Below are positions 47,790-55,920 of a stretch of 64,000 nucleotides of DNA, one piece after another; position 1 is the first letter of the stretch; the number at the start of each line of letters is the position of its first letter. Location of the stretch: the NCBI GenBank assembly GCA_946699565.1, contig CAMPDW010000004.1, positions 1 to 64,000 of the forward strand, in the 5' to 3' direction. A program made the translations under genes and the position numbers. Under the pieces are notes generated by a model that did no database searches, had not been told where the DNA came from, and saw nothing but the letters and a program-made list of their open reading frames with translations. The DNA is from an uncultured Commensalibacter sp. GTDB lineage: Bacteria > Pseudomonadota > Alphaproteobacteria > Acetobacterales > Acetobacteraceae.

Positions 47790-48542
47790 GTGGCCGGTCA
47801 TAGTATAGACGCACTCGGTCAGTTTGAGTTGCATCCAATATTTGGAGTCCTGGGTGAATCAATTCGTTTCAGCCAATCAGAATTAATGATGGTGATTGCT
47901 GCGGTAATTGTTCCAGTTGCTATTTATTTTGGTATGCGTCGTAAAGCAGTGGTTCCTAGTCGTTACCAAGCAGCTACAGAAATATTATATGAATTTGTCT
48001 ATAGTATGGCTGTGGGAACTATGGGTGAAAAAGGTAAAAGCTTTTTCCCATTTATTTTCGCGTTGTTTTCTTTTATTTTAGCTGGTAATTATCTTGGGCT
48101 TTTACCTTTTTCGTTTGCTTTTACCAGTCATATCGTGGTTACGGTAAGTTTGGCTTTGATGGTATTTATTTTGGCAATTATTGTTTCCCTTAAAAATCAG
48201 GGAATCAAATTTTTTGCTCATTTTATGCCTGTTGGTGCTCCAATTCTAATGGCTCCATTATTGGTGCCCATTGAAATTCTATCTTATTTGTCCAGACCTA
48301 TTAGTCTTTCAATCCGTTTATTTGCAAATATGGTTGCTGGTCATGTTATGCTAGAAATGTTTGCAGCATTCACAATTATGTTGGCTACTGGATTAGGATT
48401 GGCTGTTGGTGGTTTTTTAGGTATATTCCCTATTTTACTCAATATAGCCTTATTTGCCCTTGAATTGTTGGTTGGTGCATTGCAAGCTTATGTATTTACA
48501 ATTCTTACCTGTATGTATTTACAAGAAGCAGTTCAACATTAA
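47790..48542 (+). CDS. atpB: ATP synthase F0 subunit a
   Basis: Membrane stator subunit forming the proton half-channels. Conserved segments include the essential Arg in SIRLFANMVAGHVML and the helical FALELLVGALQAYVFTILTC at the C-terminus. The length of 250 residues is normal. It starts with GTG at 47790, preceded by GGGAGAAAATTA, a strong ribosome binding site. It is followed by the c, b' and b genes. Confidence 0.97.
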   Translation: MAGHSIDALGQFELHPIFGVLGESIRFSQSELMMVIAAVIVPVAIYFGMRRKAVVPSRYQAATEILYEFVYSMAVGTMGEKGKSFFPFIFALFSFILAGNYLGLLPFSFAFTSHIVVTVSLALMVFILAIIVSLKNQGIKFFAHFMPVGAPILMAPLLVPIEILSYLSRPISLSIRLFANMVAGHVMLEMFAAFTIMLATGLGLAVGGFLGIFPILLNIALFALELLVGALQAYVFTILTCMYLQEAVQH

Positions 48543-48588
48543 CTTTGGGTTTTGTTTACTTTATTTTTATTAACAAGGAAAAAAACAA

Positions 48589-48822
48589 ATGGATCATTCG
48601 CTTCTTTTGGCTGCAAAACAGATTGGTGCTGGTCTCGCTGTTATTGCATTATCTGGTGTTGGTATCGGTATTGGTAATATTTTTGCAACATTGGTAAGCA
48701 GTATTGCTCGTAATCCAGCTTCTCGTCCTCATGTTTTTGGTTTGGGTATGCTTGGATTTGCTCTTACAGAAGCTGTTGCTCTTTATGCACTTTTAATCGC
48801 TTTTCTTATCCTATTTATGTAA
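48589..48822 (+). CDS. atpE: ATP synthase F0 subunit c
   Basis: Rotor-ring subunit, 77 residues with two hydrophobic helices. The polar loop ARNPASRP (40-47) and the proton-carrying Glu61 in GFALTEAVALYALLIAFL are in place, and the helix-one glycine pattern GVGIGIGN is typical. An AAGGAAAAAAAC ribosome binding site precedes the ATG. It lies in the middle of the F0 operon. Confidence 0.98.
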   Translation: MDHSLLLAAKQIGAGLAVIALSGVGIGIGNIFATLVSSIARNPASRPHVFGLGMLGFALTEAVALYALLIAFLILFM

Positions 48823-48835
48823 AGGGTTTTTTTAT

Positions 48836-49435
48836 ATGAGACGCTTTTCAGTCTTTTGTAGCCGTCTGGTGGCGTCTCTCGTGGCTGGAGGGTTACTAAC
48901 CTCTGTTCTTGCTACGAATGCCAGAGCTGCTGGTATGCCACAGATGGATTTTAAGAACCCATTGGTTATGGGTCAATTTTTTTGGGTATTGATTATTTTC
49001 TTTTGTTTATTTTTGGTGGTAAAATTTTTTTCTGTCCCTCAGGTTGAAAAGGTTATTTCATATCGCCGTTCAAAGATTAATCATGATTTAACATCTGCAC
49101 GTCAGGCTAAGTCTCAAGCGGATAAAGCTGTGGCAGCATTAAATAAAACGCGTCACGATGCTGCTTTGGAAGCGCAAAAGCATGTAGATTCTATTTTGCA
49201 GGAAACAAAAGCCGATTCTGCAAAAAAAATGCAAGAATTACAAGTTAAGCTTGATCAAGAAATGAAGGATACTGAAAAACGTATTACTGAAGCTCGAAAT
49301 AAGGCTTTAACTCAGGTAGATCAAATGGCAAAAGAAGTCGCTTATCTTTTGGTAAAAAAAATGTTAAATGAAGATATTGATAGCAAGGTCGTTGATCAAA
49401 AGATTAGCCAGCTTGTTCTTTCCTCTTCACATTAA
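48836..49435 (+). CDS. atpG: ATP synthase F0 subunit b'
   Basis: Second b-type stator subunit, as in other alphaproteobacteria and photosynthetic bacteria. After an N-terminal segment that looks like a cleavable signal (LVASLVAGGLLTSVLATNAR, then AAG), it has a membrane span (FFWVLIIFFCLFLVVKFFSV) and a long charged coiled coil. It is 199 residues long. It overlaps nothing; atpE is 13 bases upstream and atpF 11 bases downstream. The symbol atpG (also atpF2 or atpF') is used for b' in this group, not for the gamma subunit. Confidence 0.92.
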   Translation: MRRFSVFCSRLVASLVAGGLLTSVLATNARAAGMPQMDFKNPLVMGQFFWVLIIFFCLFLVVKFFSVPQVEKVISYRRSKINHDLTSARQAKSQADKAVAALNKTRHDAALEAQKHVDSILQETKADSAKKMQELQVKLDQEMKDTEKRITEARNKALTQVDQMAKEVAYLLVKKMLNEDIDSKVVDQKISQLVLSSSH

Positions 49436-49446
49436 ATAGAGAGAGT

Positions 49447-49956
49447 ATGATGCTTTTTTTACAAGAACCGCGTTTTTGGGCTGCTATTGCGTTTGTTTTA
49501 TTCTTTGTCTTGTTTGGTAAAAAGATTTGGTGTCCTTTAGCGGCAATGTTAGATAAACGATCTTCTCAAATTCGAGCTGCGCTTGAAGAGGCAAGCCGTT
49601 TGCGTCGTGAAGCCGAAGAAATTTATACAAATGCTAGAAAAGAGCATGAGGCAGCTAAAGCTGAAGCTGAAAAAATATTGCAGACCTCTAAAAAAATCGC
49701 TGCTCGTATTGCTGAAAAAGCGAAAAAAGATGCAGAATTTGCTGCGGAACGTCATGAACAGCTTATTCGTCAGAGAATGGTGGCTTCCGAGCAAGAAGCA
49801 GTTTCAGTTGTTCGCAGAGAAGCTGCTGATATTGCTGTAAAGGCTGCTCAACAAGTTATAGCATCTGTCATGACTGAGGAAAAAGATAAATCTTTAATTG
49901 ATCATGCGATTGTTGAATTACCCAAAAGCTTAATAAAAGATCATTATAATGCTTAA
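49447..49956 (+). CDS. atpF: ATP synthase F0 subunit b
   Basis: Peripheral stalk subunit pairing with b'. One N-terminal membrane helix (FWAAIAFVLFFVLFGKKIW, about 8-26) is followed by an Ala/Glu/Lys-rich coiled coil (about 40-140). The length of 169 residues is normal. It ends the F0 operon; the F1 genes are not in the window, as expected for the split atp operons of alphaproteobacteria. Confidence 0.95.
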   Translation: MMLFLQEPRFWAAIAFVLFFVLFGKKIWCPLAAMLDKRSSQIRAALEEASRLRREAEEIYTNARKEHEAAKAEAEKILQTSKKIAARIAEKAKKDAEFAAERHEQLIRQRMVASEQEAVSVVRREAADIAVKAAQQVIASVMTEEKDKSLIDHAIVELPKSLIKDHYNA

Positions 49957-49980
49957 ATTTATTCGTCTCGTATTGCGCAC

Positions 49981-50706
49981 ATGAGTTATAAACTTTCTAT
50001 TGTTGTTGCTGTTTTAAATGAGGCGGATAATATATTACCAGTCTGTCGAGAAATTGCTTCTGTCCTGTCGAAACTGCCTGAGGCTGAAGTTATTTTTGTT
50101 AATGATGGCAGTTGTGATCATACATTGGATCAGTTAATTAAAGTTAAAAAAGATATTCTTCCAGAGCTTATAATTTTATCCCATTCTAAATGCTGTGGTA
50201 AATCTGCCGCTTTATTAACTGCGATTAAAGTAGCAAATGGGGAATGGATTGCAACGTTGGATGGAGATGGACAAGACGATCCTAATGATATTGTTGCAAT
50301 GTGGGATGTGAAGCAAAAGTATCAAGGAAGATCACCTTTAGTTGTCGGGGTTAGGTTAAAAAGAAATGATAATTTATCTCGTCGTTTTGCAACTCGATTT
50401 GCCAATGGATTACGATGTTTTTTATTAAGTGATGGTTGTCCAGATACGGGTGCTCCCATGAAATTATTTACAAAAAAGGATTTTCTTGTTTTACCTCAAT
50501 TTGAGGGAGTGCACCGTTTTTTACCGGCTTTATTTACACATTATGGTGTGCCTCTTCTTTGTTACCCTGTGCATCACCGACAAAGATTAAACGGATTTTC
50601 TAAATATACTAATTTCAATCGGGCACTTGTGGGGGTGAGGGATTTATTAGGTGTAATGTGGTTATTAAATCGTATCCATTTGCCAGGAAAAATAAAGAAA
50701 TCCTGA
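49981..50706 (+). CDS. Family 2 glycosyltransferase, polyprenyl-phosphate glycosyltransferase-like
   Basis: Predicted to transfer a sugar to a polyprenyl phosphate carrier at the inner face of the membrane, like dolichol-phosphate mannosyltransferase (DPM1) or ArnC. It has VVAVLNEADNILPVC at the N-terminus, the nucleotide-binding VNDGSCDHT (40-48), and the metal-binding ATLDGDGQDDPNDI (91-104). The C-terminal membrane helices of ArnC are absent, so it is the short soluble type at 241 residues. The next gene, 35 bp downstream, encodes an ArnT-like membrane transferase that would use such a lipid-linked sugar. Confidence 0.88.
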   Translation: MSYKLSIVVAVLNEADNILPVCREIASVLSKLPEAEVIFVNDGSCDHTLDQLIKVKKDILPELIILSHSKCCGKSAALLTAIKVANGEWIATLDGDGQDDPNDIVAMWDVKQKYQGRSPLVVGVRLKRNDNLSRRFATRFANGLRCFLLSDGCPDTGAPMKLFTKKDFLVLPQFEGVHRFLPALFTHYGVPLLCYPVHHRQRLNGFSKYTNFNRALVGVRDLLGVMWLLNRIHLPGKIKKS

Positions 50707-50741
50707 AAATTAAAATTGATACAAGATAAAAAGGGATAAGT

Positions 50742-52430
50742 ATGAGTCTTTTTCATCTTTCAGAATCATCTTTTTGTTTGAAGGCAAGTCATTATTTGTG
50801 GCTTGCCTTGTTTGTTTTTGTATTATTTTTACCTGGCCGGGCAAGTATTCCTCCATTAGATAGAGATGAAGCTCGTTATATGCAAGCAACATCCCAAATG
50901 TTAGATAGTGGTGATTATGTTGATGTTCGGTTCCAAGACCAGCCCCGTTATTTGCAACCTGCTGGAATTTACTGGTTAGAAGCGCTTGCTGTTAAAGTGG
51001 TTCATCCTAATAGCCAAAAGGAAGTTTGGCCTTATCGTATTCCTTCACTATTGGCTGCTGTGGGATCTGTTTTATTGACTGTATGGATAGGCAGTTTGTT
51101 ATTTGATTCGTATATCGGTTTATTGGCAGGGTTGTTTTTAGCGGTTTCTATATTGCTTACGGCAGAAGGTCGTATGGCTACAATAGATACAACGTTGTTG
51201 TTTTTTATTTTATTAGCGCAGTCAAGTGTTGCTAAAGCATGGTTGTACCGTTTATCCATAGAAAGATTATCTTTTCACGTTGCTGTAATTTATTGGGGAG
51301 CGATCGGATGTGGTTTGATGTTGAAGGGACCTGTAATCCTCATTCCAACCTTATTGACTCCTTTGACACTTGCTTGGGTACAGAAGGATAAATTATGGTG
51401 GAAACATTTAAGACCTAGTTACGGATGGTTAATTTCTTTATTGATTGCTTTACCTTGGTGTTTAGCTATTGCAATTGTAAGTCATGGGCAGTTTTTTACA
51501 AATGCGGTTGGAACGAATTTTTTGGGAAAGGTTACTTCTGGACAACAGGCACATGGGTTACCACCAGGATATTATCTTTTGGTTTTTTTGATCACTTTTT
51601 GGCCAGGTTCTTTATTTACGGTTTGGTCGTTGCCTTTCATATGGATGGAAAGAAAAACAGAATCAGTTAAATTTTTATTATGCTGGATTATTCCGTATTG
51701 GGTAGTTTTTGAAATAATTGCGACTAAATTACCGCATTATATATTGCCTATTTATCCTGCAGTTGCAATTTTAACTTCTGCCTCATTATGGAAAATTTCT
51801 GAACAGTGGTATGGACCCGTTTCCAGATGGAATAAAGGATTTTTCTATTTATACATGACTTTGTGGTGTTTAGTTGGCATTATTCTTGCTGTTGGAAGCA
51901 TCTTTTGGACGCATTATATGACGGGAGAATGGTTCTATGCTGCGATGATTGGAGCCTTGACCGTATTAGGTTTAATTGGTTATGTTGTTTATTGTATCTT
52001 TAGGCAAAATATTCAAAAAGCTTCCCTTGTTTCTATATTAGCATCATTAATTATTTATATTGAATTATTTGTTATTCTAATTCCAGCCTTACAACCAGAA
52101 TGGTTAAGTTATAAAATTGCACGAACCATAAATTTCATTAAACCTTGCCCAGCAACTGTTTTAGCTTCCTCATCTTATTCAGAACCAAGCCTTGTTTTTT
52201 TAGTTGGAAAAGAAACGCAATTAATTAATGTGAAAAAGACTGCTGATTTTTTAGAAAAAAACAAAACCTGTGGACTGGCTTTAGTTGATCGAAAAGATCA
52301 GAAACAATTTAAAACATATTTAGATAAAAAAGAAATTTCCGTTGATTTATTAGGGAAAATTAAAGGATTAAATTATTCGACTGGGAAAAAATTAAATTTG
52401 GGATTATTTAAAGTTAATTTAAATAATTAG
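50742..52430 (+). CDS. ArnT/PMT-like membrane glycosyltransferase
   Basis: GT-C fold transferase (GT83/PMT family) that moves a sugar from a polyprenyl-phosphate donor to lipid A or another periplasmic acceptor. The catalytic loop motif PPLDRDEARYMQA (37-49) is typical, as is the following RFQDQPRYLQPAGIYWLEA. About 11 to 12 hydrophobic segments fill the rest, with a soluble C-terminal part (about 460-562). It lies 35 bp after the GT2 gene. Whether the sugar is aminoarabinose cannot be said; no arnA, arnB or arnD genes are in the window. Confidence 0.85.
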   Translation: MSLFHLSESSFCLKASHYLWLALFVFVLFLPGRASIPPLDRDEARYMQATSQMLDSGDYVDVRFQDQPRYLQPAGIYWLEALAVKVVHPNSQKEVWPYRIPSLLAAVGSVLLTVWIGSLLFDSYIGLLAGLFLAVSILLTAEGRMATIDTTLLFFILLAQSSVAKAWLYRLSIERLSFHVAVIYWGAIGCGLMLKGPVILIPTLLTPLTLAWVQKDKLWWKHLRPSYGWLISLLIALPWCLAIAIVSHGQFFTNAVGTNFLGKVTSGQQAHGLPPGYYLLVFLITFWPGSLFTVWSLPFIWMERKTESVKFLLCWIIPYWVVFEIIATKLPHYILPIYPAVAILTSASLWKISEQWYGPVSRWNKGFFYLYMTLWCLVGIILAVGSIFWTHYMTGEWFYAAMIGALTVLGLIGYVVYCIFRQNIQKASLVSILASLIIYIELFVILIPALQPEWLSYKIARTINFIKPCPATVLASSSYSEPSLVFLVGKETQLINVKKTADFLEKNKTCGLALVDRKDQKQFKTYLDKKEISVDLLGKIKGLNYSTGKKLNLGLFKVNLNN

Positions 52431-52605
52431 ATTAGCATTTAATATAATAAGAAAAGATTTAATTCGATTGTAGATTAAAAATTACTATTTTTTATAATTA
52501 GTTTTACTATGTAGGATCGAATTTATAGAAATTTGACTCAAGTTATTCGCTCCAAACTGAGATTTATTTAAGAATAATAGGTAAAATTTTGAACGCTTAC
52601 AATCA

Positions 52606-53649
52606 ATGAATATCTTTTCAAAAAGATTAAAATCAATTCAATTTTTACGATGTGTTGCTGCTATTATGGTATGTATTTCCCATTTATTACAGTTAAATGG
52701 CTATCATAATATCGTTCTTTTGCATATTGCTGATAGTGGTGTAGATCTTTTTTTTGTAATTAGTAGTTTTATTATTACGTGGCTTTTTATAGAGGATCAA
52801 AAATTACCTTCTTTTAAACGAGCTTTTTCATTTTTAGTAAAGCGTTTATTCAGAATATATCCGTTATTTTGGACTATTCTTTTTTGTATAGTCATTATGC
52901 ATTTTATTTTGCATATTCCAGTAACAAAATCGGATGTTAATTTAAAGGTATTATTTCTCTTAATCAGGCAAAGTTTTCTTGTTCCACAATCTTGGACATT
53001 GTCTTTTGAATTATATTTTTATTTTAATATTTTTTGTTTTATGTGTTTTTGCAGAAAACGGTGGTTCCTATTTGTTGCTGTTTTTTGGTTCCTAATACAT
53101 TTTTGGTTATTTGTGAGTACTCAACATCAGACAATTAAACTAGATATTCTTTTATTTGATTCTGGTAATTTAATGTATTTTGCTTATGGCATAATTGTAT
53201 TTAGCCTCTTATATTTTTGTCCAAGATTAAATCAGGTAGTGTTTATTTTATCATTTATATTGGGTATTATTTTATTATTTTATTTAATCTCATTAGAGCA
53301 AATAAATGTTCCTTACACGAGGATAACCGTTAGTTTTTATTATGGTTCCGTTACTGCTATGCTTGTTTATGGTCTTGTAGGGTTGGAATTACAAGATAAA
53401 ATAATAATACCTAATTGTTTGGTTAAGCTTGGTGATATTTCTTATTCAATTTACCTTTGGCATTTTTTTATACATTGGTTAGGTATATTATTTTCAACAT
53501 ACTGTTTATTTTATGCCAATCTTAATGGAATAATAAAAGTATGTTTTGAATTATTTATTGTTATCTTATGGAGCTTTATAAGTTATTGGTATATAGAATT
53601 ACCGGCAATTCAATTTTCTCGAAATTTATCCAGGCGTTTTTTAAGCTAG
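52606..53649 (+). CDS. Acyltransferase 3 family membrane protein
   Basis: A 347-residue, roughly ten-span membrane protein that probably acylates (for example O-acetylates) a surface glycan or lipid. Family hallmarks are KSIQFLRCVAAIMVCISHLL (about 9-28, with His22 or the neighbouring region as the catalytic His), SGVDLFFVISSFIITWLF, and the late DISYSIYLWHFFIHWLG. The 176-bp gap from the ArnT-like gene argues for a separate transcript, though all three genes could modify the envelope. The composition is particularly rich in Phe, Ile and Leu and low in G+C. Confidence 0.87.
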   Translation: MNIFSKRLKSIQFLRCVAAIMVCISHLLQLNGYHNIVLLHIADSGVDLFFVISSFIITWLFIEDQKLPSFKRAFSFLVKRLFRIYPLFWTILFCIVIMHFILHIPVTKSDVNLKVLFLLIRQSFLVPQSWTLSFELYFYFNIFCFMCFCRKRWFLFVAVFWFLIHFWLFVSTQHQTIKLDILLFDSGNLMYFAYGIIVFSLLYFCPRLNQVVFILSFILGIILLFYLISLEQINVPYTRITVSFYYGSVTAMLVYGLVGLELQDKIIIPNCLVKLGDISYSIYLWHFFIHWLGILFSTYCLFYANLNGIIKVCFELFIVILWSFISYWYIELPAIQFSRNLSRRFLS

Positions 53650-53657
53650 ATAAAATA

Positions 53658-53960
53658 TTAATGGGTCATCATGATTAGTTTATAGAAAATTTTGATCAGT
53701 AGAGGATGAATTACATAATCAATGATAAGAAATACGATAATAGGACTTATATCAATGCCACCAAAATTAGGTATGATTTTTCGAATGGGGTCCAAAACGG
53801 GATCACAAAGTTTGCTTAAAAAATTACCAATAGCGATAACAATCTTGTCATATTGATTGACAATATTAAGAATATAAAGAAAGCTAAAAATACAATAAGC
53901 AAGTAAAATAAAAGAATAAAGACGTAATAAAATTTGAAGAAGTTGATAAAGCTCAAACAT
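53658..53960 (-). CDS. YggT-family membrane protein
   Basis: A 100-residue protein with two hydrophobic helices and the family segment LCDPVLDPIRKIIPNFGGID, then ISPIIVFLIIDYV. YggT proteins are linked to osmotic tolerance and cell division but have no agreed biochemical role. The start ATG at 53960 is preceded by TAGGAATAAG on the minus strand. It is convergent with the acyltransferase gene (8 bp apart) and divergent from tRNA-Ala(CGC). Confidence 0.9.
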   Translation of the reverse strand: MFELYQLLQILLRLYSFILLAYCIFSFLYILNIVNQYDKIVIAIGNFLSKLCDPVLDPIRKIIPNFGGIDISPIIVFLIIDYVIHPLLIKIFYKLIMMTH

Positions 53961-54028
53961 ATCTTATTCCTAAGATGATCAATATAAAGGGTTATGAGAG
54001 TAAGAATTGTAAATTATATAATTCTTTC

Positions 54029-54057
54029 TTGACAGTTTTTCTAGGAAAAGTAACTAT
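54029..54057 (+). promoter_or_regulatory. Sigma-70-type promoter of tRNA-Ala(CGC)
   Basis: A consensus -35 TTGACA (54029-54034), a 17-base spacer and the -10-like AACTAT (54052-54057). Transcription would begin near 54064, about 16 bases before the tRNA. Confidence 0.55.
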
Positions 54058-54079
54058 TAAACTTGCTTTTATTTCAAAA

Positions 54080-54155
54080 GGGGTTATAGCTCAGTTGGGA
54101 GAGCGTCTCGTTCGCAATGAGAAGGTCAGGGGTTCAATTCCCCTTAACTCCACCA
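54080..54155 (+). tRNA. tRNA-Ala (anticodon CGC)
   Basis: A 76-nt cloverleaf with encoded CCA. GGGGTTA pairs with TAACTCC and keeps the alanine-specific G3:U70 pair. The loop TTCGCAA between TCTCG and TGAGA gives the anticodon CGC, reading GCG. The D arm and T arm are nearly identical to those of the tRNA-Ala(GGC) at the start of the window, so both descend from one ancestor. An open frame of 61 codons overlapping it is spurious. Confidence 0.97.
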
Positions 54156-54727
54156 AATAAATAATCAATTCTATTCGCTTTTAGTATGTGTTTTGAATTT
54201 TGAAATTAAGATTAGTTTATTAACACAAATTTAATAACATTAATGTTATCTTATAAAGCTTAATATTTTATAGATTTTCATTAATTTTTTGTTCTGATTT
54301 TTAATAAATAAATATTTAGAAAAAATTTTCAAAGTAATCCAAATTTTAAAAACGATTGCTTTAATTATTCAATTTAAATTTTATATCTTAGGAGAGAGAA
54401 TTAAATAGAAATAAAAACGACTTAATTGTTAAAATTATTGTATATAGTATTATTTTTGTTTATTAAATTCATTCATTTGATTTTTGAAATATAAAAACAA
54501 AATTATATATAAAAAATCAATTTTTTTTAATTTATTTAAAAATAAGTGTTGTTTATTCGAGGTACACCGATATTATGTAAAGGATTTAGTTAGTATATAT
54601 AGTATTTATGTATATTAAATTTTAAGAATAAATAACCTAATTTGTTCGTATTATAGTTTAAAAATTTACTTTTTTATATACAATCAACAGTAAATTTATC
54701 TTGATTTTAAGGAAATAGGAAAGAGAA
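54156..54727. other. AT-rich intergenic region before the RND efflux operon
   Basis: A 572-bp stretch with no open frame that has a plausible start and no recognised RNA. It contains AGGAGAGAGAATTAAATAG near 54390, which resembles a ribosome binding site but leads to no frame. The efflux operon promoter must lie here. No TetR or MarR regulator gene or clear palindromic operator was found. Confidence 0.6.
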
Positions 54728-55897
54728 GTGACAATAACAAATTCTTTCTTTACGAAATGGCATAAAGAATATAGTTTATTATTTGCTTTATTATTGCCAC
54801 TTACTGCATGTAAAAAACAGCAACCTGCTCGACCTACACCTAGTGCGAATTTTGTAACTATTCAATCTCAAGAAGTTGAGAATTTGGTAGAACTTACAGG
54901 GCGTATTTCACCAATGCGTGTTTCACAAGTTCGGCCTCAGGTTAACGGATATCTTTATAAAAGATTATTTGAGGAAGGGACAGATGTCATTAAAGGACAA
55001 CAGCTTTATCAAGTTGATCCACGTCCTTATGAAGCTGCTTTGAATGAGGCAAAAGGTAAACTTAATCGTGATTTGGCAACTTTACGCACTCAAACATTAA
55101 AATTAAAAAGATATGGTCCATTGAAAAATATGGATGCTGTCAGTCGTCAGGATTATGATGATACGCTTGCTGCACAAGAAGCAACCAAGGCTGATATTGA
55201 AAGTGATAAAGCGACAGTAAGACAGGCCGAACTTAATTTAGAATATACAGGAATTAATGCCACAATTTCTGGACGGATTAGCCGTTCTATTCAAACACAG
55301 GGTGCATTAATGTCTGTTAATCAGGCCGATCCTGTTGCTGTTATCACGCAATTAGATCCGATTTTTGTTGATATTATTGAGCCTACAGCTGAACAGTTAC
55401 GGCTTCGCTCTTTTCAAGAAAACGGTAAATTACAAACTTTGCGTGGTGCTGTGAACGTTCCTATTGATTTGATTTTAGAAGACGGTTCACGTTATCCTTT
55501 ACAGGCGAATTTACTGTTTACTGAAGTTGTTACAGATCAAGAAACAGGATCTGTTATACAAAGGGCGATTATACGTAATCCTGACAAGGTTCTATTATCG
55601 GGTATGTATGTTCGTGCTGTTATGCATGAAGGGTATGAAAAAGGGGCTTTTCTTGTTCCACAAGAAGCTATTATGCGTGGTTTGGATAATGCTCCATTTA
55701 TTTATGTTATCAATAAAGATAATGTTGTCGAACGTCGTAATGTAGAATTACAGCGTATTCAAGATACTTATTGGGTTGTCACAAAAGGACCTAAAAACGG
55801 CGATCGCCTCCTTGTTAGTAACCCAACTTCATATAGGCCAGGTCAAAAGGTTGTTCCAAAAGAAGGACGTACAGTTACGGAAGCGGTCCCTAATTAA
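54728..55897 (+). CDS. RND efflux periplasmic adaptor (AcrA/MexA-like lipoprotein)
   Basis: Membrane fusion protein that links the inner-membrane pump to the outer-membrane channel. The lipobox LLPLTAC places the lipidated Cys at 28. The barrel-sandwich motif VRPQVNGYLYKRLFEEGTDV (about 76-95) and PRPYEAALNEAKGKL begin the lipoyl and coiled-coil regions, and YTGINATISGRISRS and a late FLVPQEAIMRG are typical of the HlyD/AcrA family. It is 389 residues long. The start is GTG at 54728. The pump gene follows 24 bases after its stop. Confidence 0.92.
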   Translation: MTITNSFFTKWHKEYSLLFALLLPLTACKKQQPARPTPSANFVTIQSQEVENLVELTGRISPMRVSQVRPQVNGYLYKRLFEEGTDVIKGQQLYQVDPRPYEAALNEAKGKLNRDLATLRTQTLKLKRYGPLKNMDAVSRQDYDDTLAAQEATKADIESDKATVRQAELNLEYTGINATISGRISRSIQTQGALMSVNQADPVAVITQLDPIFVDIIEPTAEQLRLRSFQENGKLQTLRGAVNVPIDLILEDGSRYPLQANLLFTEVVTDQETGSVIQRAIIRNPDKVLLSGMYVRAVMHEGYEKGAFLVPQEAIMRGLDNAPFIYVINKDNVVERRNVELQRIQDTYWVVTKGPKNGDRLLVSNPTSYRPGQKVVPKEGRTVTEAVPN

Positions 55898-55920
55898 GGA
55901 ATTATAACAGGAATTATTAT

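Noticed and set aside
53975-54160. 61-codon open frame overlapping tRNA-Ala(CGC)
   Set aside because: It is read through the tRNA gene; no coding signal.
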